Shown in pieces: positions 7,530 to 18,128 of a stretch of DNA of 19,348 nucleotides. The DNA lies in NCBI GenBank assembly GCA_902826155.1, contig CADEDU010000050.1, positions 25,355 to 44,702 of the forward strand, written 5' to 3'. The position numbers were made by a program, and so were the translations under genes. The notes under the pieces are model-generated. The model was given only the letters and a program-made list of their open reading frames with translations. It was not told where the DNA came from and made no database searches. Each line of letters starts with the position of its first letter. The first letter of the stretch is position 1. The stretch comes from an uncultured beta proteobacterium. GTDB taxonomy: Bacteria > Pseudomonadota > Gammaproteobacteria > Burkholderiales > SG8-39.

Positions 7530-8825
7530 TCACCCCCGCTTGGCGGCGCGCAGTCCGCGCGACAGATCGTCGATCAGATCGTCCGCATCTTCCAGCCCGA
7601 TCGACAGGCGAATCGTGCCCTCCGAGATGCCTGCGGCGCGGAGGGCTGCTTCGTCCATCCGGAAGTGCGTGGTGCTGGCGGGATGAATCACCAGCGAGCG
7701 CGCATCGCCGACGTTGGCCAGGTGCGAGAACACCGTGAGCGCCTCGATGAACCGGCGTCCGGCGGCGCGATCGCCCTTCAGGTCGAAGCTGAACACCGCG
7801 CCGCAGCCACGCGGCAGCAGACGCTTGGCCAAGGCGTGGTCCGGATGCGAGGACAACTCCGGATACGACACCGAAGTGACTCCTTCGTGCGCGGCCAGGA
7901 ACTCGACCATCTTGCGCGTGTTGGCGACATGCCGCTCCATCCGGATCGGCAGCGTCTCGACGCCTTGCAGCAATTGGAACGCGGTCGCGGGGCTCATGCA
8001 TGCGCCGAAATCGCGCAGACCTTCGCGCCGGGCGCGCAGCAGAAATGCGGCGACCGTCGACTCTTCCTGGAAGTCCATGCCATGAAAGCCCGCGTACGGC
8101 TCGGTGAGTTCCGGAAACTTGCCCGAGGCTTCCCAGTCGAAGCGGCCGCTATCGACCACGACGCCGCCGATCGCGACACCGTGACCACCGAGAAATTTGG
8201 TCGCAGAGTGGTACAGCAGGTCGGCGCCATGATCGAACGGTCGCAGCAGATAGGGTGTGGTGAACGTTGCATCGACCAGCAGCGGCACACCCGCGCGGTG
8301 CGCGATATCGGAAACCGCTGCGATGTCGAGCACGTCCAGACCGGGATTGCCGAGCGTCTCCCCGAACAGCAGTTTAGTGTTCGGCCGGATCGCCGCGCGC
8401 CAGGCGTCGTGGTCGCGTGCCTGCACGAAGGTGGTCTCGATGCCGAAGCGCGGCAGCGTGTACTCGAGCAGATTGTGCGAGCCGCCATAGAGCGCACGAC
8501 TGGCGACGATGTGCGAGCCCGCACCCATGAGCGTGACGATGGCCAGATGCAGCGCGGCCTGGCCGCTGGCCACGGCAATCGCGCCAACCCCGCCTTCGAG
8601 CGCCGCGATGCGTTCCTCCAGCACCGCGTTGGTCGGGTTGGAAATGCGTGAGTACACATGCCCGGCGCGCTCCATGTTGAACAGCGCCGCGGCGTGATCG
8701 CTGTCACGAAACACGAACGAGGTCGTGAAGTAGATCGGCGTGGCGCGCGCGCCGGTGACCGGGTCGGGGCGCTGGCCGGCATGCAGCGACAAGGTGTCGA
8801 AGGCGAGGGGGCGAGGATCGGGCAT
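7530..8825 (-). CDS. metY: O-acetylhomoserine sulfhydrylase (MetY-type Cys/Met-metabolism PLP enzyme)
   Basis: The 431-residue length fits MetY rather than the shorter cystathionine synthases and lyases. The N-terminus FDTLSLHAGQRPDPVTGA, the YSRISNPT motif (58-65), D185 in LVDATF and the PLP lysine K210 in YHSATKFLGGHG place it in the family. MetY enzymes replace the acetyl group of O-acetylhomoserine with sulfide to give homocysteine, or with methanethiol to give methionine, in the cytoplasm. The ATG at 8825 is preceded by CCGGAG, and TACAAT at 8853-8848 is a possible -10 box that would leave a leader of about 16 nt, too short for a SAM riboswitch. The alpha/beta hydrolase gene follows by 4 nt. 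No metX, metW or transport gene is nearby. A related lyase or sulfinate-accepting role cannot be excluded. Confidence 0.87.
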   Translation of the reverse strand: MPDPRPLAFDTLSLHAGQRPDPVTGARATPIYFTTSFVFRDSDHAAALFNMERAGHVYSRISNPTNAVLEERIAALEGGVGAIAVASGQAALHLAIVTLMGAGSHIVASRALYGGSHNLLEYTLPRFGIETTFVQARDHDAWRAAIRPNTKLLFGETLGNPGLDVLDIAAVSDIAHRAGVPLLVDATFTTPYLLRPFDHGADLLYHSATKFLGGHGVAIGGVVVDSGRFDWEASGKFPELTEPYAGFHGMDFQEESTVAAFLLRARREGLRDFGACMSPATAFQLLQGVETLPIRMERHVANTRKMVEFLAAHEGVTSVSYPELSSHPDHALAKRLLPRGCGAVFSFDLKGDRAAGRRFIEALTVFSHLANVGDARSLVIHPASTTHFRMDEAALRAAGISEGTIRLSIGLEDADDLIDDLSRGLRAAKRG

Positions 8826-8847
8826 CGGGATTCTCCGGAGTGTTTCG

Positions 8848-8853
8848 ATTGTA
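8848..8853 (-). promoter_or_regulatory. Candidate -10 box for metY
   Basis: Read on the minus strand, TACAAT matches the sigma70 -10 consensus at five of six positions, about 23 bp before the metY ATG. No -35 box stands 16-18 bp upstream, where the sequence is GC-only, and there is no extended TGn, so an activator would be needed if this is a promoter. Confidence 0.3.
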
Positions 8854-8953
8854 GCGGCGCAGCCCGAGCAGCCCGCGGCGGCACTCGTGCAACCCCCTCG
8901 AGGCGACCGCACGTGTCAATGGCGCCGCGAACCTGGAGATTCATCACAATTGG

Positions 8954-8978
8954 GTGCGCGGATCGTTACGGTCCGCAC
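8954..8978. repeat. Imperfect inverted repeat upstream of the binding-protein gene
   Basis: GTGCGCGGATC and GGTCCGCAC can pair as a nine-pair stem with a two-base bulge, one G-T pair and a 5-nt loop. It lies about 90 bp before the solute-binding-protein ATG, in the divergent region shared with metY. It could be an operator or chance complementarity in GC-rich DNA. Confidence 0.2.
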
Positions 8979-9067
8979 TGCTGTCAGCCGATATCGCCAG
9001 GGACGAGAGGCCGCGACGCCTCCAGGAACGTTGCAAAGTTCTCACCCCCCACTGTCGAGGCGATCCG

Positions 9068-10116
9068 ATGCGAGTTCCCCGCCTGCTGACCAAGTGCACG
9101 CTTGGTCTCGTTGCATTGCTCATCTGCGCGGCCATGCCCGAGCTGGCCTCGGCCCAGGCCAAGACGGTGGGCGCCCGGCAGTTCAAGATCCTGCACATCA
9201 TGAGCTACCACTCGCCGTGGCGCTGGACCGACGGGCAGCTCGAGGGTTTCAAGGAAGGCATGGGCGATGCCGCGGCCGAATACAAGGTGTTCCAGATGGA
9301 CACCAAACGCAACAGCTCGGCCGAGGCAAAGGAGCGCGTCGGACGCGAGGCGCGCGCGCTGATCGAGTCGTGGAAGCCCGATCTGGTCTACACCACCGAC
9401 GATGACGTGCAGGAATACGTCGCAGTCCACTATCTGAACAAGGCGCTGCCGTTCGTGTTCAGCGGCGTCAACAAGGATCCGGGCGCCTACGGTTTTCGCG
9501 GCAGCAAGAACATCACCGGCGTGCTCGAGCAGGAACATTTCGTCGAGTCCGTGCGGCTGCTGCGATCGGTTGCACCCAATGTGAAGCGCATCGCAGCGGT
9601 TTTTGACGACGCCGCGATGTGGCAACCGGTGATCGCGCGCATGCGCGAGCGGCTGGCCGATATCCCCGAAATCCAGATCGTTGCCTGGGACACGATCAAG
9701 ACCTGGGAAGAATTCCAGCGCAAGATGACCGAGTATCCGCGGGATGCGGACGCGGTAGCGCTGCTCGGTGTATTCAACTTCAAGGACGCACAGGGCAAGA
9801 ACGTGCCGTACCAGGAGGTGCTGCGCTGGACGGCCGAGCACTCGAAGCTGCCCGATATCGGCTTCTGGATCGACCGCGTGCACTACGGCACCCTCGCAGC
9901 GGTGACGGTCTCAGAGCGTGAGCAGGGGCTGGCGGCCGGCCGCATTGCACGCGGCATTCTGGCGGAGGGGCGCAGTCCGGCCAGTTTCGAAATGAAGCCC
10001 ACGCTCAAGGGCGTTCCGGTGCTCAGTCTGGCGCGCGCGCACCAACTCGGGCTTCGCATCAAGAGCAGCGTGCTGCTCGCGAGCGAGGTCATCAAGCGCT
10101 ACGAGTGGGATGGTAA

Positions 10117-10120
<4 letters not shown>
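9068..10120 (+). CDS. Periplasmic ABC_sub_bind-type solute-binding protein
   Basis: The 350-residue product starts with a signal peptide: basic MRVPRLLTK, a hydrophobic core, then ELASA-Q, giving cleavage near residue 29. The mature part opens [11 protein letters not shown] and contains [15 protein letters not shown] (129-143) and NITGVLEQ (148-155), which are typical of the ABC_sub_bind family that includes TrpX-like binding proteins. Two Rossmann-like lobes joined by a hinge are expected, binding a small ligand in the periplasm. GAGG at 9057-9060 lies 7 nt before the ATG. No permease or ATPase gene follows. Instead its TGA shares four bases (ATGA) with the start of a membrane hybrid kinase gene, so it probably serves as the ligand receptor for that kinase. 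The ligand is unknown. Confidence 0.85.
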
Positions 10121-12480
<2,360 letters not shown>

Positions 12481-12510
<30 letters not shown>

Positions 12511-13605
12511 GCGGGCGACGCGCTTGTGCCGGTGACGCATCCAGCCGGTGACCATCGCAATCAATGGCAGTAACCCCGCCAAGCACGCGACGATGCGCCC
12601 GGCCATCCCGAAGGCCTCGCCGTTGTGGATCGGATGCATCCAGGCGAGCACCTTCTCGCTGCCGGAGCGATGTTGCCCATCCTGCACCCTGAGCACCGCG
12701 CCGGTGCCGGCGTGCAGCCAGATCATCGTCTGCGGAAAGCGGCGGCTCGGCTCACCCGGTTGGTACAGGCGAACGACGATCGCCTCACCGTTCCGACCGC
12801 TGGTATGGATCCAGCGCGGCTCGCCCGCGGGGAAGTGCTGGTGGGCAATGGCGATAGCCTGATCGAGTCGAATTGGCGCGATTGGACCGGCCGGCGCGGG
12901 CGCTTCCAGAGCGGGCGGTGGGTGGCCGAGCGAGACGATGTTGCGCGCGATATTCGGCAGCGCGAGCGCTGCCCCGGTAAGCGCCAGCGCCGTCAGCGCG
13001 ATCCAACCGTACAGGCCGATCAGCAGGTGCAAGTCGTAGGTGCGGCGCACCGCTCCATGACGAAGGCTGGGGCGCCACGCACGCCAGCGTCTGCGTCGCG
13101 CCACCCACCACAGCGACAGTCCCGTGGCGAGCGATGCCAGCATCAGCAACCCGACGATGCCCACCAGGGTATGCCCCGTCCGTTCCAGCAGCAGCGTGTA
13201 GTGAAGGTTGTAGATCCACGTGAGCACGCCGCGTCCCCAGAAGCGCTCGTCGATGACGGCGAGCGTGGCCGGATCGAGCGTGACGAGCAGCGGCGCGAAC
13301 ATGCGATCGGCCGTCTCGACCGGGTTGTAGTAACGGGCCCGCAGCGGACGGCCTGGTTCGAGCGGCATCTCGATGCGCCATGGACCGGCGCGATCGGGGT
13401 GTCGTGCGCGCAGCCGCTCGATCACCTGCTGGACCGCGACGGGATGATCCGCCCGACGAACCGGCGTGGACGCGGCTTCGTCGATCTCCAGGTAGAAGAC
13501 CAGCACGCTTCCCGTCAGGCCGAGCAGAACGAATAGCGCTCCCACCGCGAGGCCGATCCAGCGATGCAGCGCGCTTGCGACGCGCTGCACAAGCGCTCGC
13601 CGCAT
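12481..13605 (-). CDS. PepSY-associated four-helix membrane protein, putative metal or siderophore reductase
   Basis: The 374-residue product has four hydrophobic helices at about 16-38, 145-168, 195-217 and 334-355, with large periplasmic PepSY-type parts between helices 1-2 and 3-4. Histidines at helix ends recur as in the PepSY_TM family: HRWIG (H14), NLHYTLL (H135), H145, [10 protein letters not shown] (H193) and [11 protein letters not shown] (H324, H327). Such histidines bind heme in relatives that reduce ferric siderophores at the inner membrane. The ATG at 13605 overlaps the TonB-receptor stop by one base (TGATG), which fixes the start and implies coupling. In this copper cluster it may reduce or release an imported copper complex; an iron role is the main alternative. 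The 3' end overlaps the hybrid kinase gene by 30 bp, tail to tail. Confidence 0.85.
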
Positions 13606-15728
13606 CAGAGCCTGATGTTGAGCGAGACGAAGTACGCGCGCGGGCTGCCCGGCGCGTGCAGCGACTGCGCGCCATCCCACCACACGTACTCACTGTACCG
13701 GTCGGTGACGTTGCGCACCATGAACTCGACCTCGACATTCCGGTGCACCTGATAGCCGGCAGAAAGATTGGCGATGGTGTAAGCACCGAAGCGACCGGTC
13801 GAGTTGGTGCGTTCGAGGTAATAGCTGCTCTGGCCGGTCACCCAGCCCGACAGCCGCAGCGCTGCGGTGGGTTTGTAGTCGACGCCGAGGTTGTAGAGCA
13901 GATGCGGCACGTGGTCGATCTCACGCCCCTGCGTGTTGAGCGCGGTCGCGTCGGCAACCAGTATCCTCGAGCGCTGCAGCGCCGCCGCCATCCACATCGA
14001 CCATTGCTGGTTGGGGCGCATGTTGATCTGCAGGTCGATCCCCCGCCGGCGCGTCTCTCCGATGTTCTCGGCGTCGTTGGCCGGATCATTCAGCTTGCGG
14101 CGCGCTTCGTTCGAGGCGGTCTGCTGCCATAGCGCGAATCGGCCGTCGAGCCAAGCGACCGGCCGGAACTTCACGCCCGCCTCGTAGCCCTCGTTGATCG
14201 AAGGCGTCAGATCCGCGACCTGGTTGACCTTGTAGCTCGCCGTCCCCACGCCGACCTGAAAGGACCTGCCCCAGTTGCCGTAGACCGACGTTCCTGGCGC
14301 GAAGGCGTAGACCGCACTCAGCTTCGGTTGCTTGATCAGTCCGTAGTCGTTGGCCGGATAGCTCACCCCGTTGAGTAGGTTGGTGTAGCTGCCGGTGATG
14401 CGGTCGATGCGGAACGCCGGAGTGATCGTCAGGGCCGCCACCGGTTTGATCAACGCCTGCACGAACGCACCAGCGATATTGAAGTCGAACTGCTGGTTAC
14501 GCGTCTGCGCGGTACGCACCTGATTCACGGTGTTGTAGCGCTCGCTACGATTGTCCTGGCGCTCGACATCGGCGCCGCCCGAGAGTGCGACATCACCGAT
14601 CGCGGTCGCGCCCAATCGCCACGTCAGGTTGCCCGATGCGCCGATGTGGCGTTCGGCGACATAGCGCTCCTGCTGCGAAACGGTCGAGGAGAACCGCACG
14701 AAACGGCGATCATCGAGATCGTTCAGGTAGGCCTGCGTCGCGGCGAACAGGTGTGGCCCCAACTGCGACTCGCCCTGCAGTGCGAACTGTGTGACGCGCC
14801 GCTTGTCCTGGTCGCTGGCGTTGTGGGCGGGCGACTGGTCGGGGTCGGCGCTGCGTTGCGCCAGGGTCAGATAACCCGCTTCCTGGGCCTTGGCGCTGTA
14901 GTGCCGCGCAATGAGCCCGAAGCGATTGGCGCCGCCGCCAGGGGTGACGAACCACTTGCCGGCGAATACGCCGCTGGAGGCGTCGGAGTGCGCGCGGTAA
15001 CCATGCGTGTCCATCAGCCCGACCGCGTAGTTCTGCGACACCCCGCCGCGATCGATGCCGCCGGCCAACTGCAGCTCTTTGGTACCGAATGAGCCGAGTG
15101 TGGCGCGGCCCAGGCCGTAGTTGCCGCCGATCTTCGTCGCGATGTTGGCGTTGCCGGCGATGTTGTGCAGGCCGTAACGCGGGTCGTTGGTGCCGCGCAC
15201 GACCTCGATCGATTCGATGTCCAGGCGCGGTGCCAGATCGATGGACGGCATGTTGCCGTCGTTGCTGTTGCTCGGAATGCCGTCCAACAGCAGCTTCACG
15301 GCATTGATCTCACCTTCGCCGTTGAAGCCGCGCATCGAGAACTTGCCCGAGGTCAGGCCCTGCCCGAACTGCGTGATCATCGCGCCGGGGACCTGATCGA
15401 ACAGCTCCCAATTGTACGAGGTCACGCGCCGCTCGATCCGCTCGGACGGCAGAACGTCGACCGAGGTGAGCACGCTGCGCGTCGAGAGCGGGCCGTTGTT
15501 GCCGGACACCACGACCTCGCCCAGTGTCATCGTCGTCGTCTCGGAGGGTTGGGCGCGCTCGGCGGTTGCAGCGGTTTGCGCGAACACGCCAGGCGCCACC
15601 GCGATCGTAAGCGCCACCACGATCGTCATCGTGTAGTAGTTGATCGGCGGTGTGTGGGTGGCACGCTGCGCCGGTGTTCGGCAGGCTTGCATCCACGCTT
15701 GGCGGATGGTCGATGAATTCGCAATCAT
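13605..15728 (-). CDS. TonB-dependent outer membrane receptor, probably for a copper complex
   Basis: About 707 residues from the chosen ATG. The signal sequence core is TIVVALTIAVAPGVFAQ, followed by a TonB-box-like GEVVVSG (70-76). A plug domain follows, with LFDQVPGAMITQ, FSMRGFNGEGEINA, LLLDGIPSN and IESIEVVRGTND, then a 22-strand-type barrel ending YFVSLNIRL at the C-terminus. It would import a large metal complex using TonB energy. The start is uncertain: the frame is open another 72 codons, ATG 15728 has a modest GGGAA site, and ATG 15629 would give a shorter, more conventional signal peptide. Neighbours SCO1, PCu(A)C and DUF2946 point to copper; the PepSY partner is also typical of siderophore receptors. 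No cobalamin riboswitch fits the 91-bp upstream gap. Confidence 0.9.
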   Translation of the reverse strand: MIANSSTIRQAWMQACRTPAQRATHTPPINYYTMTIVVALTIAVAPGVFAQTAATAERAQPSETTTMTLGEVVVSGNNGPLSTRSVLTSVDVLPSERIERRVTSYNWELFDQVPGAMITQFGQGLTSGKFSMRGFNGEGEINAVKLLLDGIPSNSNDGNMPSIDLAPRLDIESIEVVRGTNDPRYGLHNIAGNANIATKIGGNYGLGRATLGSFGTKELQLAGGIDRGGVSQNYAVGLMDTHGYRAHSDASSGVFAGKWFVTPGGGANRFGLIARHYSAKAQEAGYLTLAQRSADPDQSPAHNASDQDKRRVTQFALQGESQLGPHLFAATQAYLNDLDDRRFVRFSSTVSQQERYVAERHIGASGNLTWRLGATAIGDVALSGGADVERQDNRSERYNTVNQVRTAQTRNQQFDFNIAGAFVQALIKPVAALTITPAFRIDRITGSYTNLLNGVSYPANDYGLIKQPKLSAVYAFAPGTSVYGNWGRSFQVGVGTASYKVNQVADLTPSINEGYEAGVKFRPVAWLDGRFALWQQTASNEARRKLNDPANDAENIGETRRRGIDLQINMRPNQQWSMWMAAALQRSRILVADATALNTQGREIDHVPHLLYNLGVDYKPTAALRLSGWVTGQSSYYLERTNSTGRFGAYTIANLSAGYQVHRNVEVEFMVRNVTDRYSEYVWWDGAQSLHAPGSPRAYFVSLNIRL

Positions 15729-15819
15729 TGGATTCCCGGATGAGGTTGCGGGCACGTTCATAGGAGAGGAGGGGTGCGGCAGACCAAGTCGTGCGAATGC
15801 GCCCGAATCGATGCGACGA

Positions 15820-16242
15820 CTATTTCTCCGCTCGCACCTTGAGTCGGTGCACGTGGCCGCTCTGCGGGTCATCTGAAGGCGCCCCGAAGAACTCGTTGCC
15901 GCGCCGGAAGACGAAGCAACACCATGCTTCATTCGCCGAAGCACCCTCCCAGGAGATATCGACGCAGTACTGTCCGCGCGGCGTGATGTTCCAGCGGCCG
16001 CTGCCGTTGACCCGCCGCTGATCGGCTCCGATGCTCACGCCCGACAAGGAACCATCGGCCAGATTGGTCCACACTCGTTCCGCCGAGAAGAAGTGATTCT
16101 CGGTCTGCTGGCCCGACACCAGCCGCCGGAGTTCGTCGGCTTCGATCCTGTAAGCACCGCTGCTCAGCAATTCGCCCACCGTGGGTCCGTGACTACAGGC
16201 CGCCAGTAAGGCCGCAGCGCAAAAAGAAGTGATGGCTCGCAC
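15820..16242 (-). CDS. Small lipoprotein, DUF995-like, in copper operon
   Basis: A 140-residue lipoprotein: the signal peptide ends in lipobox LAAC (C16). Serine at +2 suggests outer-membrane sorting by the E. coli rule. The mature part contains NGSGRWNITPRGQYCVDISW and NEAWCCFVFRRGNEFF, the short beta-rich pattern I associate with DUF995 proteins, with cysteines at 93, 108 and 109. The start is GTG at 16242-16240, fixed by AGGAG 8 nt upstream, and the product lines up with a proper signal peptide. It lies between the PCu(A)C gene (37 bp) and the TonB receptor gene (91 bp). Function is unknown; the three clustered cysteines and many histidines could bind copper. The family assignment is from memory and moderate. 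Confidence 0.75.
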   Translation of the reverse strand: MRAITSFCAAALLAACSHGPTVGELLSSGAYRIEADELRRLVSGQQTENHFFSAERVWTNLADGSLSGVSIGADQRRVNGSGRWNITPRGQYCVDISWEGASANEAWCCFVFRRGNEFFGAPSDDPQSGHVHRLKVRAEK

Positions 16243-16279
16243 GAATTCTTCTCCTTGTGAAGGTGATCGTCGTCGTGGA

Positions 16280-16756
16280 TCAATGTTTTGCCGCTGGCTT
16301 GGTGAGCGGCGCGACTTCCGCTTTGATCTCGACGACCTTCTCGGTGTTGTCGGCGCCGCGGAAGCGCAAGCTGATCGGGACGCTCTCGCCCGCCTTCAGT
16401 TCTTGTTTGAGGTCCATGAGCATCACGTGGTAGCCACCGGGCTTGAGCTCGAGCGCTTTGCCTGGCACGACGTCGATCTGCGGGACGGCACGCATGCTCA
16501 TCACGCCGCCCTGCATGGCCATCTCGTGCAATTCCACGACGCCCGCCACAGGGCTGGCGGCACTGATCAGCGACAGTAGGCGATCCGATCTGATTTGCAT
16601 GAACGCGCCGGTGGCCGACTGCCCCTTGATCGTGCCGCGGACCCACACGCCGCTAACCTCCTGAGCGGCAACGGGTGTGACGGATGCAGCGACCGAGAGA
16701 GCGATGACCGAAGCGACTGCGTTGAGGTGGAGTGGACGTACAAAAGTGATGTGCAT
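16280..16756 (-). CDS. PCu(A)C periplasmic copper chaperone
   Basis: The 158-residue product has a signal peptide (core ASVIALSVAASVTPVAA, cleavage near residue 31) and the exact copper motif of the family: H77, ten residues, M88, twenty-one residues, H110, one residue, M112. Extra methionines (79, 81, 86, 114) surround it. These proteins hold Cu(I) in the periplasm and deliver it, with SCO proteins, to the CuA centre of cytochrome c oxidase. The tail ends in a lone histidine (PAAKH). GGAG lies 7 nt before the ATG. It follows the SCO1-type gene by 43 bp and precedes the small lipoprotein gene, a functional pairing repeated in many proteobacteria. Confidence 0.92.
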   Translation of the reverse strand: MHITFVRPLHLNAVASVIALSVAASVTPVAAQEVSGVWVRGTIKGQSATGAFMQIRSDRLLSLISAASPVAGVVELHEMAMQGGVMSMRAVPQIDVVPGKALELKPGGYHVMLMDLKQELKAGESVPISLRFRGADNTEKVVEIKAEVAPLTKPAAKH

Positions 16757-16799
16757 GCGGAGTCTCCGGTGATTGAGGTTTGCGAACGGGTGGTCGTGG

Positions 16800-17390
16800 T
16801 CAGCGCTCAGCTAGCAGCGTCTTCACGTCCGTGGTAATCGACGCCGGCCCCATCCCGTGCCGGACGAACAGCCGCAGCCGGCCGAAGGTGTCGTACACGT
16901 AGCTGCCGGCGGTGTGATCGATCGTGTAGGTGGTCGGCGTCTTGCCTTCGCGTCGCTCGTAGAACACGTTGAACGACTTCGCGGTTCGCGCGGTGGTGGC
17001 GGCATCGCCATAGAGCCCGAGGAAACTCGGATGGAACGCGGGTACGTAGTGCGACAGCAACTCCGGCGTATCGCGCTGGGGATCGACCGTGACGAACAGA
17101 ACCTGTATGCGCGCTGCGTCGTCGTGTCCGATCGCATCCATCACGGCGCGCATTTCCGACAACGCGGTCGGGCACGCGTCGGGGCACTGCGTATAGCCGA
17201 AGAAGATCAACACGACCTTGCCGCGAAAATCGGCGAGCGTGCGCGGTTGGCCGGTGTGGTCGGTCAGCGCGAATTCACGCGCATAGGTCGCGCCGGTGAC
17301 ATCGACGTGCGCGAACTTGCGATCGCTCCAATCGCAGGCCGATAGCAGGGCGCACGCAGCGAGCATCGCGTGCGCGATTGCACGGGACAT
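16800..17390 (-). CDS. SCO1/SenC-type copper metallochaperone lipoprotein
   Basis: The 196-residue protein has lipobox LSAC (C19); aspartate at +2 predicts retention in the inner membrane by the Lol rule known from E. coli. The thioredoxin-like fold carries the copper site: C69 and C73 in TQCPDACPT, and H159 in TIDHTAGSYVYD. VTVDPQRDTPE is a family signature. SCO proteins bind Cu and act as thiol reductases during CuA assembly of cytochrome oxidase. ATG 17390 is chosen because AGGA lies 7 nt upstream and the signal peptide begins there; the open frame runs 23 codons further. It precedes the PCu(A)C gene by 43 bp and follows a 188-bp gap after the DUF2946 gene, which could hold an internal promoter. 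Confidence 0.93.
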   Translation of the reverse strand: MSRAIAHAMLAACALLSACDWSDRKFAHVDVTGATYAREFALTDHTGQPRTLADFRGKVVLIFFGYTQCPDACPTALSEMRAVMDAIGHDDAARIQVLFVTVDPQRDTPELLSHYVPAFHPSFLGLYGDAATTARTAKSFNVFYERREGKTPTTYTIDHTAGSYVYDTFGRLRLFVRHGMGPASITTDVKTLLAER

Positions 17391-17556
17391 GATGGGTCCT
17401 CGCGTTGAAAGCAAAGGCCCGGCGCGTGGCGCGTGCAGCATCGCCGCTTGCCGAACCAAGGGTGGCGAACTAGGGATGAGACGACGGTGCTCAGCGCGAG
17501 GCGCGCGAGCTCAGCCGCAATCAGCCGTTCGCCGGATCAGGTCACTACGAGGGAGG

Positions 17557-17579
17557 GTTCCGCGACGAACGCGCGGAAC
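17557..17579 (-). repeat. Perfect 8-bp hairpin right after the DUF2946 gene
   Basis: GTTCCGCG and CGCGGAAC form a perfect stem with a 7-nt loop. The stem takes in the last base of the TAG stop codon of the DUF2946 gene, whose stop is 17581-17579. No T run follows, so it may be a weak terminator, attenuator or RNA-stability element between this gene and the SCO1-type gene. Confidence 0.4.
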
Positions 17580-17965
17580 TAGGCGTGCCCGGGCGGGCCG
17601 CGCGGGGCTGCGGCAGTGTGAGTCCTGCCCGTGCCGAGGGAATGCTCGAAATAGAAGGGGCGAACCGCGAGTGCGAGAGGGATCGGTACGTCCGGCCGCG
17701 TCGGCGCTGCGGTGATGAGCATCGCTCCGGCGCTTGCACAGAACGGGCAGTGGGCACCACCGAACTGCTGCGGCTCGCCCGGCAGACCGGATTCGCGATC
17801 GATCGCAACGATCTGGATGCCGTGCGCGGTGCACAGGACGATCGTGTCGTCGCTTGCCGGTCTGGCAAGCGAGGCGAGCGGCAGCAGCGTATTGACGCCG
17901 ACGGCAAGCAGCGCGAGCCATGCGCCCCACGTGCGAAGTCGTTGGATAACGTTACGGTGCCTCAT
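17579..17965 (-). CDS. DUF2946 family protein, probable periplasmic copper-linked protein
   Basis: The 128-residue product has an N-terminal hydrophobic segment (AWLALLAVGVNTLLPLASLA, 15-34) acting as signal or anchor, then VLCTAHGIQ and GGAHCPFCAS (70-79), the HCPFC motif characteristic of DUF2946, and a proline-rich C-terminus with two further histidines. The H/C residues can bind a soft metal. DUF2946 genes are commonly found beside TonB-dependent copper receptors and copper chaperones, as here, but no biochemical role is established that I know of. It is the first gene of the copper group. No ribosome site is visible; instead a perfect inverted repeat ends 3 nt before the ATG. Confidence 0.82.
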   Translation of the reverse strand: MRHRNVIQRLRTWGAWLALLAVGVNTLLPLASLARPASDDTIVLCTAHGIQIVAIDRESGLPGEPQQFGGAHCPFCASAGAMLITAAPTRPDVPIPLALAVRPFYFEHSLGTGRTHTAAAPRGPPGHA

Positions 17966-17968
17966 CGA

Positions 17969-17990
17969 GCGCCGATCATGTCATCGGCGC
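17969..17990. promoter_or_regulatory. Perfect inverted repeat next to the first copper-cluster start codon
   Basis: GCGCCGAT-N6-ATCGGCGC is a perfect dyad of two 8-bp arms, 3 nt upstream of the DUF2946 ATG. As DNA it has the size of a dimeric regulator site. As RNA it would fold a stable hairpin over the place where a ribosome site should be, and no Shine-Dalgarno sequence is seen there. Either reading suggests control of the operon; neither is proven. Confidence 0.45.
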
Positions 17991-18128
17991 GGGCATCATG
18001 CAAGCACCTGCGAGCTGCGCGATTCAGACTCGACCGCCGAGGCTAAGCGCGCAGACCGGCGTCACCACCGATGATAGAGACCACTGGATCCCGCCAGAGA
18101 CGGGCGAAACACTGAGCGAATCGCTGGT

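Noticed and set aside
8826..9067. SAM riboswitch before metY
   Set aside because: The likely -10 box leaves a leader of about 16 nt and no riboswitch core or pseudoknot sequence is visible.
12625..13536. 303-codon plus-strand frame opposite the PepSY gene
   Set aside because: Shadow of a membrane protein gene; no ribosome site or domain recognised.
15760..15780. AGGAGAGGAGGGG on the plus strand, looking like a strong ribosome site
   Set aside because: It is antisense to the gap before the TonB receptor and no credible plus-strand gene follows.
15729..15819. Cobalamin riboswitch before the TonB receptor gene
   Set aside because: The 91-bp gap is too short and lacks a B12-box sequence; the neighbours indicate copper.
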